Shown: positions 16,443 through 26,831 of the stretch, piece after piece
Layout of the letters: each line of letters opens with the position of its first letter
Numbering within the stretch: the stretch's first letter is position 1
Assembly (NCBI RefSeq): GCF_017569925.1
Contig: NZ_CP050854.1
Location: forward strand, 3,844,001-3,908,000
Length of the DNA stretch: 64,000 nt
Direction: 5' to 3'
Source of the DNA: Brenneria izadpanahii
Lineage (GTDB): Bacteria > Pseudomonadota > Gammaproteobacteria > Enterobacterales > Enterobacteriaceae
The notes under the pieces: generated by a model
The model's database searches: none
Seen by the model: only the letters and a program-made list of their open reading frames with translations
Told to the model about the DNA's origin: nothing
Translations under genes and position numbers: made by a program

Positions 16443-16937
16443 TTACAAACCGCCTTTATAAAGAAAAACTAAAGTATGTCCTGAAACGTTATCCGATTGC
16501 CAGCGCACCGCGACATGAGGATGACCGCCCTGGGACAGCAGCCATTCGCTGTAGACGCCTTCCAGCACGCAGGTGAAGGCCCGACGCCAGCTCTGCTCCT
16601 CATTTTGCTGTTGTTCGGACGGCAACAGCGCCGGCCACGCCTGATGCAGCAACGTTAATGCCTGCTCCGCCGGCTCCAGTCTGACAAACCCCCAGTCAAA
16701 TTCGGCCAGCCGCTGATTGATGCGATCTTCCAGCTCGCCCAGCGTCAGGCTGGCGGCCAGGGGATAACGGCGGGCAAAATGCTTGCCGGTCAGCCGCAGA
16801 AAGGCGCAGGCGTCGGCTTCATCCGCATCGGCAAAAATGCCGGAAAAAACGACCTGTAACAGATCCTGCCAGCCAGGCTTTTGCTGCCTGTACTGATAAT
16901 ACTCAAGCTGCTGCGCCACCGGGTCATACGCTTGCAT
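16443..16937 (-). CDS. bcsD: BcsD, cellulose synthase subunit D
   Basis: The 164-residue product matches BcsD, the periplasmic octameric ring known from Komagataeibacter, where it helps arrange the exit of glucan chains and cellulose crystallisation. Visible features are the acidic helix FSGIFADADEADACAFLRLT and the C-terminal HPHVAVRWQSDN. Its presence defines a type I bcs operon, as opposed to the type II E. coli operon, which has bcsEFG instead. It starts two bases after the bcsC stop. The call rests on context as well as sequence. Confidence 0.85.
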   Translation of the reverse strand: MQAYDPVAQQLEYYQYRQQKPGWQDLLQVVFSGIFADADEADACAFLRLTGKHFARRYPLAASLTLGELEDRINQRLAEFDWGFVRLEPAEQALTLLHQAWPALLPSEQQQNEEQSWRRAFTCVLEGVYSEWLLSQGGHPHVAVRWQSDNVSGHTLVFLYKGGL

Positions 16938-16939
16938 AG

Positions 16940-19900
16940 TTATTTTCCATCCAGTAAGTACCTGAAATAGACTAAAGCCGTACTTTCGGAGTAATCCCCG
17001 AAGGTATCGTAGCCGGCCTGCCCGCCTATTATCATGTTTTTATTGAGTTTATAGTTTCCCTCGGCTTTCAAGTTATAGCCGATTCCGCTCTGGCTTTGAC
17101 CGGGATACCAGGCTTCCGAGCCATAGCCTGCGGCCACCAGTCCTTCCAGTTCGGACTGCAGCGCCGGATTATTGGGGAAATACGCGCTCTCTTTCTGAGA
17201 GTATGATTGATAACCGACAGCTCCGCTGAGTTTATAACTCCAGTTATCATACTGCTGGCTGTATTCCACCGGGAACGACACGCTGACGTAATCCTGCGGG
17301 CTGAAGTAACCGCCCTGACCGTAGCTGAAGTAGCTCAGGTTTTTGGAGAAGTCCATATAGCTGACGTTGACGCCCAGCTTGAGTTCGCGATCGTCGTAGC
17401 GGTAAGGGCGGATATACACTCCTGATGAGGTGGTCAGCCCTTTGTTGCTGGCGACGTTATCGCCGAGGTAGCTGTAATAGCCCAATCCGGTGTAGAACCC
17501 GGCGTCGCCGTTGTCATAGCCGAGGTTGACGCTGCCGCCGTTGCGCGTGACGGCGCCCCATTTTTTCCCGCTGAACCTGTCACGCGCGCCGACATACGAC
17601 AGCAGGCTATCGGTCACCGGACGCCGCTCGGCGTTCAGGGTGAGCGTGGTATAGTCGCTCAGCTTCGGCGACCACTGCGCGCCGCCCACCAGCGAGCTCA
17701 TATCCTGGCCCAGCGGCGTGGTGCCGATATCCGCTTTATAGCTGTCGCCGGCCAACGCCAGATTCAACTCAACGCCGTTAGCCCTTTGCGCGCCGGGCGA
17801 TGCGGCGTTGAAATCGTTGGGTCCGAACGTTTGCGCCGTGGTGACGTTACTGTCAGCCAGCTGTTTAGCTATATAGGCCTCGCTCGCCGCGCTTGTCGCC
17901 GCCAGACACTCAGAGGAGGTGGAACTGACCGCGCAAACCGTATCCTGGTTGCTCTTTAGCGTCTGGTAGTTGGTATCCGCGGTTACGGCGGCCTGAGCGG
18001 ATTCCGTCGCCGCCTGCGCAGAAGCCGCGGTTGCCGCCTCCGCCAACTGCGCTTGCTGCAACGCGCCGGTTCCGAAGCGGTTGCTGGTGGTGCCGGTCGG
18101 CGTACCGGCATTCAACGTCAGCGGCGTAACGGTAAAACTCAGGCGCGAGGTATCGAAGGGCACGCCGGACAGACTAAGCGGCGCTTTGGCCTCGGTCAGT
18201 TTGCTCAGGCCGCTCTCCCCGTCGCGTCCGCGCACGCTGACGTTGCCCTGCGCCCAGCTGGCCTCGCGTCCCTGCACTTCGTCCAACAGGCGATCGACTT
18301 CGCGCAGCGTTGAACTCTCCGTGCCGGCCGCCGCGGTCTGCGCCGCGCCGGTCGTCAGATCGTAGCGGTTTTCCGCCTGACGCGGCGACAGCTGCCAGGG
18401 AAGAACCTGACCGTAAGCCGATGGACTGCGGCTGGTACGAGTCTGCTGGTTGATAAACGGGTTGTCGGTGATGGGCAAACCGGCGATGGTCGCGTTGCTG
18501 TCGGCGCCCTCCAGGCCGATCATCTTCCCTTTGGCCGAACGCAGCAGCGCCAACGCCTGCTGACGATCGCCTTCCGCCTGCGCCACCCTCGCCGCCAGCA
18601 ACAGACGTTCCGGCGTGCGCGGTCCGCTCATGCCGGCCATCAGCGTTTTCGCCCGCGCCACATCGCCAGTGGCCAGCGCGACATTCACCGCGCCTTCGCG
18701 CGCCTGCTGATTCTGCCCGTCGCGCCGCAGCAGGTAGTCGTATACCTGACCGGCCTCCCGATTCATTTTGCCGGACTGATACAGGCGGCCCATTGCCAGC
18801 ATCAGATCATCGTTCTGGGGATCCTGCTGCAGGGCCACAATCAGTTTATCGTACGCAACGGCGTATTGCCCTTGCTCGCGCAGCCTGTCCGCTTCGTTAA
18901 TGACGGAGCCGGTGCGCAGCCGGCTGATATCCACCGGCGAGCTGCGGCTCTGGATGGCGGGATCGTTCAGCCAGGCGTCGGCTTCCGCCGTCAGGCCCGC
19001 CTGATTCAGCACGTTAAGCTGGGCGGCATAATCGCCGGCGTTGCCCTGCACGCCGCGCTGCATATTTTGCCGCACCAGCCGCACCGCGCCGGCGCTGTCG
19101 CCGGCCTGCTGCAACGCCAGCGCCAGATTGCCGAGATCCGCCGGCGCGGCGGGCGGCGTTTCGGCCAATTGATGCAACAGCGCGGCGGCGGCCGGCCGGT
19201 TGCCCTGCTGCAAGTAACGGCGGGCCTGCTCCATCTGCTGGTTGAATTCCACCCGCCGGGCCAACGACGCCATTTCTCTGGAGCGCCGGGCCGGCGCGAT
19301 ACGCGCCATCAGCGCGCCGGCTTCCGCCCAGCGTTCATTATCGGCGGCGAACAAGGCGGCCACATACAGATTTTCGCTGGAGGCGCCCGGCTGCGCGAGC
19401 GGCGCCACGGTCGACTGAGCCTGCGCATCGTTGCCCTTCTGCTGCAGAATACGGGCGATATCCAGCCGCACCCAGGGATTGGCGGGCTGCCTTTGCTGCG
19501 CCTGTTGCAGCAGCGTCAGCGCGCGTTCGGCGTTGCCGGCCTGAAGCGCCAGCGCGGCGTCGCGGCGCAGAGGCTCGACGCTGGCGACGCCCGAAGAGCT
19601 TTGCGGCCGCAAACCGGCAGGCAGGCTTTGCAGCACCTGCTGCGCTTCCGCCGTTTTCTTCTGCTCCTGCAGGCTATAGTACAAACCGAGGCGCGCATCG
19701 TTGTTATCCGACGCGCCGGCGAGGATATTGCGGTATGCCTGCTCCGCCGCGGCCGCATCCCCTTTGCGCCGCAGCAGATCGGCTCGAAACAGCTGGGCGG
19801 CGAGGCCTCGTTCGCCGCTTTGCTGGCTGAGCGGCGCGCTAAGAGCCAGCGCTTCATCCAACGCGCCGCCGGCCGCGGTCTGTTTCGCCCGGTTGAGATC

Positions 19901-20943
19901 GGCATAAAAGCGCGCGTCCTGCGCCAGCGCCACCCAACGTTCACGATTCGCTCCGCCGATGTTTATCGCCTGGTTAAGATAGTTCTCCGCCCCGATGAAA
20001 TCTTCGTTGCGCAGCGCGATAAAGCCCAGCCCGGCCAGCGCGTCGGCATCCTGCGGCTTCTGCGCCAGCAGCGCTTCGAACTGGCTTTTCGCCGCGCTCA
20101 GATCGCCGCGCTGCAGCGCATCGTATCCTTGACCGAGGCCGGCCCCCGCTAAATTACTTTCATAATGGGCCAGAACTTCCGTATCGCCGGGATTACGCTG
20201 CTGATAGCCGCGATAGAGCGATTCGTCGCCGGCCTGCGGCGTCATCCACAGCAGAGCCTGCTTCAAGGCGGGATCGGCCCCGCTGACGTTCTGCGCCGCC
20301 AGCGCGGCTAAACGGTTGACCCCGTCGCGCCGGGTCGTTTCGTCATAGGTCAGAATACGCGCCAACGCGAGCTGGGCCGATCTGTCGTCGGGATGCGCGG
20401 CCAGCCGGCGCTGCAAACCGCTGATGGCCTCAGGGCGCGAAGCGGGAAGACCGGCCATCGTCTGATAATATTCGACCGCCAGACTATCAAGCGGCTGATC
20501 CCCTTTAAACAGAGCGCGATAGCTATCGAGAGCGCTGGCGAGATTGCCCTGGACCGCCAGTTGTCGGGCTCTGGCCAGTTGCGCGGGGGTATCGACGTCA
20601 GGGCGCGCGCTTTATCCAAATCGTCCAACCGGCTGTCGCCCGGCGACAAGGCGGCTAGTTTCTGACGCCAGGACTGCGCGGCGGCGCTATCGTTGTTTTG
20701 CTGGGCATACAGCGCCAGCAGGTACAGCGCATCAACGTTGTTCGGCTCGACTTCCAGAACCTTATGTAAAGCCTCATTGGCCAGATCGCTATGGGTCTTT
20801 TCATGCCAATATGCGGCCTGATCCAGCAGCGCTTTGATCGCCGGACTGTTCTGCGCGGCCACGGTCATGACCGGCAGCATGATCATGCCTGCCATCATCA
20901 GATAACGCGTTTTCCACCTCATTTTCTGCTTCGCTTTCATCAT
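16940..20943 (-). pseudogene. bcsC: BcsC, outer-membrane cellulose exporter with TPR repeats, frameshifted
   Basis: The gene is read in two frames. From ATG 20943 the signal peptide (MLPVMTVAAQ) and first TPR segment run in one frame to about residue 120; the rest (TPR repeats, then a C-terminal beta-barrel ending FRYLLDGK) continues in the next frame to 16940. The break fits a run of five C (20585-20589, GGGGG on the plus strand): one more C gives ...ALTSIPPAQLARARQLAV and a 1334-residue protein, normal for BcsC. As written, the frame-one product stops at 20350 and a restart at 20458 would lack a signal peptide. BcsC carries cellulose through the periplasm and outer membrane. A sequencing undercall is as likely as true inactivation. 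Confidence 0.85.
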
Positions 20944-20967
20944 TGCTGGTACCTGCGCGTAGGCTGA

Positions 20968-23415
20968 TTAAACAGGCCGATCGGGCGTATTGTTTTGATT
21001 TGATCGGGACAGGCGCTGTTGCGCATGGCGGCTCAGCAGCCGGTACAGCGGAAGACCTATCAATACGGAGATCAGTACGGCAAGCAGCGACAGGAGCACC
21101 ACGTGCTGGTTGGCATACCAGATAACCATCAGATACCAGGGCATTTGTCCGCTGGGGTACTGCGGGCTGACGCTGAAACTCTTCACGTTGCCATCAGACG
21201 TGATCACCGCCATATCTCCGCGGATAGCGGCGTTGATTCTCTTCGAATTCAGATCGCTATCTATCTGTCCGAGTTGCTCATCGTTGCTGCCGGTGGCCAC
21301 CACCACCAGGCGATTCCGTCCCCATGGCGACGGAAAGCTGAGAAAACCGCGCCAAGCGCCGATCGAGGAGAGATAACGGTCGGCGGCCAGATATTGCTGG
21401 GTCCACTGGCCGGATAGATAGCGCAAGAGCTTGTCCTGGATAGACGGCGTTTTCAGAGAAAGGCGCGCGTCGTCAAAATCATAAGGAGAGCGGCTCAGTA
21501 GCTGACGCATCAGCGCGCGCTGGGTTAATGGCGCGACGACCAGCACATCGCTGTCGGCCAGCGCGGAGATATGCTCCGGCAGCCCCAGGTTCACCTGCAC
21601 ATGGCCGATCGCCACGCCGGTTGCGCTGCCGGCGCGCGCGACAAGATTGAGCAGCGCCCCGATCTCCGTCGCGCCCGGCTCTCCGGCCAACACGATCCGC
21701 GTTTGAGAAAAGTCGGCCATTTTACTAAACGGGAAAGCCGCCCCGACGTAGTACGACAGGTTGGGCAGCATGGAAAAGTGGTGGGAACCGCTCAGGTCTA
21801 TCGAAGAGTTGCCGTCTATCGAGCTTTTAATGTTGTCGCTGCTCAGCATCTCGCACGGCGTGCCGGGCTTTGGCTTGATGTTGTGGTATAGAGCCATCTG
21901 GTTGTCGCCGTAAATCAGGTACGGCGCCAATTCCAGCTTATAGCTTTCCTGACGGGTATCGCCGCCCAGCCGGCGCCAGGCCGACTCCAGCAGACCGATT
22001 TTATTGACCGACAGGTTGCGTAAAAAGGTGCCGTTCAGCGAAACGTTCAGCAGTGACGCATCTTCATCGATCCAGCTTCCGGTCGGGAAACGGTAATTGA
22101 TGCGCGCCGGAATATTTTGCCCGTCCCACATGAACAGATCGGGCGCGGCGCGAAAATTGATGTGGATACTGTCGTGGTATATCCCCTCGGCGATCAGATC
22201 GCTCGGCTGGCTGACCAACTCGCGAAAGGTAACCGGCCGTTCGGTATTGATCCAGCGCGGCGCGTCGTAAGGCTGGCGCGACGGGATGCTCTGATTCTGC
22301 ACCAGCAGACGATCCTGACCGGAAGGCAACTGCGCGCTAGTCAGCCGGTAAGCCGCCTGCCGCAACTCTTCCCCGTCGCGGCCGGTAACCAACAGCAGTT
22401 TATAAATCGGATTAATCGGGTTATCGATAACCTGGAGCGACGGCCCTTCGCTGGCCGGGATGTTCAGACCGGCGACGTTTTCCCCCGGCATGGCGAAGAT
22501 AATGGCGTTATTTTCCGGCAGCGTGTCCTGATAAACCGGGAAGTAAATATCGCGATAGTTGGCGCGGATGCCGAAGAAAGAAGCGACGATCGTCGCGGCG
22601 GTAATGGTCTGCGAGGAGGGACGGCTGCCGAACACCACCGGAATAGCGCTTTTGCCCATGACCATCGGATCGAAGAACGGGCGCGGGAAATAGCCCAGAT
22701 CTTTACCGGCATTCAGCAACTGGTTGGTCATCTCAATGCGGGTTTCCGGCAGGATACTGACCTGACGGCGGCTTACGTCGCCGGTTTCGCACAGCAAATC
22801 GGCATGATTATGAATGCTGAAATTGAGATTGTTATTGCTGACCACCAGCGCCGCCGGAATATCCAGTTCGTAGGCGTTCGGCGCGGATGAGGATTTGGCC
22901 AGCGGGACGCTGCCCAACGGCTGGCCGTTGAGCATCAGGGACAGTTGATTCCCCTCATCCGCTAATGAAGAGTCGGCTTTGAACACCAGATAGAGTTTGG
23001 CCTGCGTCACCACCTGGCCGTGGGGCAAGGTGAAGCGGATGCCGGACTGCATCTGCCCGCCGCTTAAGGTGAGCCCGTCTCTTTGGCCCATATCGGCAAT
23101 GCTAATCGTATAGCTATCGATCTGGCTTAGCCGTTCCGCGCTTGCGCCGTCGTTGCTCGTCGAGGCCGGGGCAGGCAGGATCGTCGGCACGGCTGGATCG
23201 GCGTTCTGCGGCAAACCGTCCGGCTGCGATGGCGTTTGCGGGTTCGTCGGCGGGCTGTTAAACGGAGGCAGCGCCGGAAAATCAGGCGGCAAGGTCGGCG
23301 CGGTCGCCGAGGTTAACGCGGGCAACAGCATTGCGGCGAACAGACCGCCCACGGTCAGCAGCGCGCGGCGGCGCGATGGCCGCAGTCCGGCGCGCGGTAG
23401 TCGATACCCCATCAT
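20968..23415 (-). CDS. bcsB: BcsB, periplasmic cellulose synthase subunit
   Basis: The 815-residue product has an N-terminal signal segment (LLTVGGLFAAMLLPAL), a proline-rich linker, two repeats of carbohydrate-binding and flavodoxin-like domains typical of BcsB, and one C-terminal membrane anchor (MVIWYANQHVVLLSLLAVLI) followed by a basic tail. BcsB pairs with BcsA and guides the glucan across the periplasm; its anchor is needed for BcsA activity. Its ATG overlaps the bcsA stop as ATGA, suggesting coupled translation at matched levels. bcsC follows after 24 bases. Confidence 0.93.
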   Translation of the reverse strand: MMGYRLPRAGLRPSRRRALLTVGGLFAAMLLPALTSATAPTLPPDFPALPPFNSPPTNPQTPSQPDGLPQNADPAVPTILPAPASTSNDGASAERLSQIDSYTISIADMGQRDGLTLSGGQMQSGIRFTLPHGQVVTQAKLYLVFKADSSLADEGNQLSLMLNGQPLGSVPLAKSSSAPNAYELDIPAALVVSNNNLNFSIHNHADLLCETGDVSRRQVSILPETRIEMTNQLLNAGKDLGYFPRPFFDPMVMGKSAIPVVFGSRPSSQTITAATIVASFFGIRANYRDIYFPVYQDTLPENNAIIFAMPGENVAGLNIPASEGPSLQVIDNPINPIYKLLLVTGRDGEELRQAAYRLTSAQLPSGQDRLLVQNQSIPSRQPYDAPRWINTERPVTFRELVSQPSDLIAEGIYHDSIHINFRAAPDLFMWDGQNIPARINYRFPTGSWIDEDASLLNVSLNGTFLRNLSVNKIGLLESAWRRLGGDTRQESYKLELAPYLIYGDNQMALYHNIKPKPGTPCEMLSSDNIKSSIDGNSSIDLSGSHHFSMLPNLSYYVGAAFPFSKMADFSQTRIVLAGEPGATEIGALLNLVARAGSATGVAIGHVQVNLGLPEHISALADSDVLVVAPLTQRALMRQLLSRSPYDFDDARLSLKTPSIQDKLLRYLSGQWTQQYLAADRYLSSIGAWRGFLSFPSPWGRNRLVVVATGSNDEQLGQIDSDLNSKRINAAIRGDMAVITSDGNVKSFSVSPQYPSGQMPWYLMVIWYANQHVVLLSLLAVLISVLIGLPLYRLLSRHAQQRLSRSNQNNTPDRPV

Positions 23416-25523
23416 GCCGCGTCCCCCTGTACATCGCTTTTCTCCGCCGGGCTGGACGGAGCTTTAGGGTGTTTGTTGCCGCGAATGGCGTACCAAAACA
23501 GTTCCAACACGCAGCGAATAATCCCCAGCAGCGATTTGAGCGGGTTATCCTGCGGATAAGGAGGATTGAGCCAGGCGTCGGCACGGGTCAGCACGACGCG
23601 CACCAGTTCACGCCGTTTCGACAGCGGCATATCCTCGAACTCCAGCCGCAGGATCTCGTCAGTGGCGTCGATAACCTGCACCGGTATACAGACGGCGCCG
23701 GACTGCAACAGCAGTTCCACCTCTTCGATAGTGTCGGTCTTATAGCGTTCGTCGGGCGTAACCAGCTGAACGCCGCCCATGGAAAGGTTCAGCGTGCGCG
23801 TGCGCAGCGAGATGCCGCTGGCGAAATGGATAATGGCCGGGATTTCGACATCGAGCCGAATGGTCTGCCGCACCTGACGGGTTTCGCGCGCAACGGCGAT
23901 AGCGGCCAGCAGGATCAGCACATTGAAGCTGGCCCAGAACACGTTGAGGAAAATAACCTGCGGATTCATGCCGATATAGTGATCCATCAGGGTACGCGCG
24001 CTCCCCCAGATAATCCCCAGAATCAGCAGAATGGTGACGATAATGTGCGGCCGCACGATATTGAAATCGAAGTAGCCCTCTTCCAGCAGCCGCCCTTTAT
24101 CGGTGACGTTGAATTTGCCGCGTTTGGGGGAAAACAGCGTAACCAGCGTCGGAATAATGATATGGAACATGATCACCGTGTCGTATATTTCGCCCCAGAA
24201 CGAGTAGCGATGGCGTCCGTTGATACGCGAGTTGGCGTAGATCGACAGCGCCAGATGCGGCAGAACATAGGCGAAAATCATGGATGCGGATGAGGCGATG
24301 ATATTCTGGTTAAACAGCAGATAGGCCAAAGGGGCGGTAACGAATACCAGGCGCGGCAACCCATACTGAAAATAGAGCATGGAGTTGAGATAACAGATAC
24401 GCTGCTGCCATTTCAGTCCCCGGCCCAGCAGCGGGTTATCCACCCGGAAGATCTGCGTCATGCCTCGCGCCCAACGGGTGCGTTGAATGATATGCAGCGC
24501 CAGGCGTTCCGTCGCCAGCCCGGCGGCGAGCGGAATGGCCAGGAACGCGGCGTGCCAGCCGCGGCGCTGCAGCTTGAGCGAAGTGTGGGCGTCTTCGGTG
24601 ACCGTTTCGACCGCGAATCCGCCTATTTCTTCCAGCGCGCTGCGGCGAATGACCGCGCACGAGCCGCTGAACGAAGTGGCGTCCCAGTTATCGTTGCCCT
24701 GCTGAATCGGGCCATAGAACAGGTCGTTTTCGCCGGGGATGTGGCGGGCGACGGACAAATTGCGTTCAAATGGATCCGGCGAGTAGAAATAGTGCGGCGT
24801 CTGAATCAACGCCAGCTTCGGATCGGCCAGAAACGCGCCCACCGTGGCCTGCAAAAACGCACGGGTCGCAACGTGGTCGCAGTCGAAAATGCAGATCAGT
24901 TCGCCCTGAGTCAGCGTCATGGCGTGATTCAGGTTACCCGCTTTGGCGTGTTTATTGTCGTTACGGGTAATGTAGCCAACGCCCGCGTCGGCGGCGAACA
25001 CCGCGAACTCGCTGCGTTTGCCGTCGTCCAGCAGATAGACCTTGATTTTATCTCTTGGGTAATCAATACATTGCGCCGCCAACACCGTATCGCGCACCAC
25101 GCTCAGGCTTTCATTGTAGGTGGGAATATACACGTCGACCGTCGGCCACAGGCTGGTGTCCGCCGGCAGCGGTTCGATGGTGCGCTGTAAAGGCCAGCTG
25201 GTTTGCACATAGCTAAACAACATCATGACCCAGGCATACAGCTCGGCAAGAAATAGCCCGATGCCCAGTACCGTTTCGATCATGGAGTTAAAATGCAGCG
25301 TTTCGGTGGCGCGCCAATACAGATAACGCGCGGACATTAAAAAACACATCACCATGATCATGATGGTGGTTTTACGGCTGCGCGTGCGTCCGAGCAAAAC
25401 GACGGCGACGATAGAGATAAGACCGAAAAAAAACTGTTTATCGCTATTCATCGGGGTGATGATGATAACCAGAATGAGCGGCGACAAAAGCAGCAACAGC
25501 AATGAAAAAAGGAACTTATTCAT
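23412..25523 (-). CDS. bcsA: BcsA, cellulose synthase catalytic subunit with PilZ domain
   Basis: The 703-residue product is a processive GT2 glycosyltransferase in the inner membrane. Visible motifs in order: YLLDDGKR, DCDH (the DxD pair), TEDAHTS (catalytic base) and QRTRWARG (QxxRW). Transmembrane segments flank the catalytic domain. The C-terminal PilZ domain has RQTIR and NLSMGG for cyclic di-GMP binding. The usual FFCGS stretch reads SFSGSCAVIRR here. I chose ATG 25523 (MNKFLFSLLLLLL) because an earlier start at 25592 would overlap bcsQ by 44 bases and add a segment unlike the family; its Shine-Dalgarno is weak (AGGCAAG). It polymerises UDP-glucose into cellulose. Confidence 0.94.
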   Translation of the reverse strand: MNKFLFSLLLLLLSPLILVIIITPMNSDKQFFFGLISIVAVVLLGRTRSRKTTIMIMVMCFLMSARYLYWRATETLHFNSMIETVLGIGLFLAELYAWVMMLFSYVQTSWPLQRTIEPLPADTSLWPTVDVYIPTYNESLSVVRDTVLAAQCIDYPRDKIKVYLLDDGKRSEFAVFAADAGVGYITRNDNKHAKAGNLNHAMTLTQGELICIFDCDHVATRAFLQATVGAFLADPKLALIQTPHYFYSPDPFERNLSVARHIPGENDLFYGPIQQGNDNWDATSFSGSCAVIRRSALEEIGGFAVETVTEDAHTSLKLQRRGWHAAFLAIPLAAGLATERLALHIIQRTRWARGMTQIFRVDNPLLGRGLKWQQRICYLNSMLYFQYGLPRLVFVTAPLAYLLFNQNIIASSASMIFAYVLPHLALSIYANSRINGRHRYSFWGEIYDTVIMFHIIIPTLVTLFSPKRGKFNVTDKGRLLEEGYFDFNIVRPHIIVTILLILGIIWGSARTLMDHYIGMNPQVIFLNVFWASFNVLILLAAIAVARETRQVRQTIRLDVEIPAIIHFASGISLRTRTLNLSMGGVQLVTPDERYKTDTIEEVELLLQSGAVCIPVQVIDATDEILRLEFEDMPLSKRRELVRVVLTRADAWLNPPYPQDNPLKSLLGIIRCVLELFWYAIRGNKHPKAPSSPAEKSDVQGDAA

Positions 25524-25548
25524 TTTTACTTGCCTGACGAAGTAATTA

Positions 25549-26352
25549 TTAATAAAGGCTGTGTTTCGGCGCAGAATAAAATTCCCCACCACCTACATTA
25601 ACGTCCAGGATGGCCGCGACTTTTTTGCTAATCAGATCAATATCAAAGGCGGCGGCGGACACGGGACTAAATTGGTGAATGGACTGCTGTGACGCATTGG
25701 CTTCCGGTACGCACTCATCGCGGTGGATGGTGCCAAGCAGTTTGTCGCCCAGCCGCTGTTCGAAAAACAGGGTGACGTCGCGGTTGAGCGGGCGACGCAT
25801 ATCGCTCTGGTTTACGATGTAATATTCCCGGCCCTGGCTATTGAGGGGCGAGCCGAGAAACTTATGGTTTTCCATCTGCGGCAGCAAAGAGAGCGAGGCG
25901 GTATCCGCCAGCATAACCACGATGTGCATATCGGCCAGCTCGCGGATCGCTTTCAGCGCCGGCGCCGGGCCGGGAGGAAAATCGGCGATCACCACCATAT
26001 CGGGATAGTTCAGCACGCTGTTTAAACCGCGCTGGATAAAATGTTCGTCGCTGCCGATCGCCTGATCGAAAGCCCCCCGCTGTTCCTGCGTGGTTTCTCC
26101 GTAAGGCAAAATGAATAAGTTGGAGTGCGCCTTAAGGATAAACTGCCCCCAGTCGGAAGCGGAGGTGGCCTGCGCCACATAGCCGCGCCCATCCGACATC
26201 GGCACGCCGAAATGCAAGCGCAAGGCGTTCTGTACGTCGAAATCGACAGCCAGCACTTTAAGCCCGCTACTGGCCAGCGTCCATGCCAGATTGGCTACAA
26301 CAGTGGTTTTCCCTACGCCCCCTTTGGGAGAGCACACACAAACTAACGGCAT
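25549..26352 (-). CDS. bcsQ: BcsQ, MinD/ParA-like ATPase of cellulose synthesis
   Basis: The 267-residue product begins at once with a deviant Walker A, SPKGGVGKTT (residues 8-17), followed by AVDFDVQNALRLHFG and ADFPPG as the switch region. BcsQ localises the cellulose complex at the cell pole and, with BcsR, supports BcsA/BcsB assembly in E. coli. Its start codon lies inside the end of bcsP (TTATGCCGTTAG), so translation is coupled. bcsA starts 25 bases after its stop. Confidence 0.9.
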   Translation of the reverse strand: MPLVCVCSPKGGVGKTTVVANLAWTLASSGLKVLAVDFDVQNALRLHFGVPMSDGRGYVAQATSASDWGQFILKAHSNLFILPYGETTQEQRGAFDQAIGSDEHFIQRGLNSVLNYPDMVVIADFPPGPAPALKAIRELADMHIVVMLADTASLSLLPQMENHKFLGSPLNSQGREYYIVNQSDMRRPLNRDVTLFFEQRLGDKLLGTIHRDECVPEANASQQSIHQFSPVSAAAFDIDLISKKVAAILDVNVGGGEFYSAPKHSLY

Positions 26353-26831
26353 AAGGCAATGGTCTCTAACAGTGGTTTCAGCGGCGTATTTCGGCGCTTG
26401 TCGTTCTCATCTACAGCAGCGCTTTTTTGCCTGAATAGATTACGAAAGCGCGGCTTATCATCGACGTTAAGGGCGGCATCGGCGGCGGCCGGCTCGGGCT
26501 GGCGCGGAGCCGCCGGAACCGGCGATCGTTCGATGGCAACGGCTGGCTGAACGGTTGATTCCTGACCGGCCGACAGTTGCTGACCGACCGCCTGTAGCAG
26601 GGATGCGGAGCGAAACTCCTCCTTGTTCACCGGAACCGGCCTGGCCGCCAGTCCCCCTTTTCCCAGGGGCGCCGCATTATCGGCGTCGGAGCCATTCTCG
26701 CCGGCGACCTGCCTTAAAATCGACCACTCTTGCGATGGTATATAGACATCGTTTTCCGATGTATCTTTATAATCAATCTGTTCCAGATTCAGCTTTTCTT
26801 TGAAATGCTTAATATCGTCATATTTATTCAT
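26343..26831 (-). CDS. bcsP: BcsP/BcsR-like cellulose biosynthesis accessory protein
   Basis: The 162-residue product has a short N-terminal part (YDDIKHFKEKLNLEQIDYKD) that resembles BcsR, a small BcsQ partner, followed by a low-complexity proline/alanine-rich middle and the tail PLLETIALCR. This two-part form is what is called BcsP in type I operons. I chose ATG 26831, preceded by GGATGG, over an ATG 33 bases earlier. It is the first gene of the operon and overlaps bcsQ by 10 bases. The symbol is from remembered operon descriptions; BcsO is an alternative for the proline-rich part. Confidence 0.65.
   Translation of the reverse strand: MNKYDDIKHFKEKLNLEQIDYKDTSENDVYIPSQEWSILRQVAGENGSDADNAAPLGKGGLAARPVPVNKEEFRSASLLQAVGQQLSAGQESTVQPAVAIERSPVPAAPRQPEPAAADAALNVDDKPRFRNLFRQKSAAVDENDKRRNTPLKPLLETIALCR

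Noticed and set aside
18866..20152. A 428-codon plus-strand ORF across bcsC
   Set aside because: It is the antisense shadow of the GC-rich bcsC repeats; composition is arginine-, glycine- and alanine-rich with no domain.
20350..20943. The 197-codon bcsC N-terminal frame as a separate gene
   Set aside because: After residue 120 it reads out-of-frame bcsC sequence, and the first 120 residues are the normal BcsC start.
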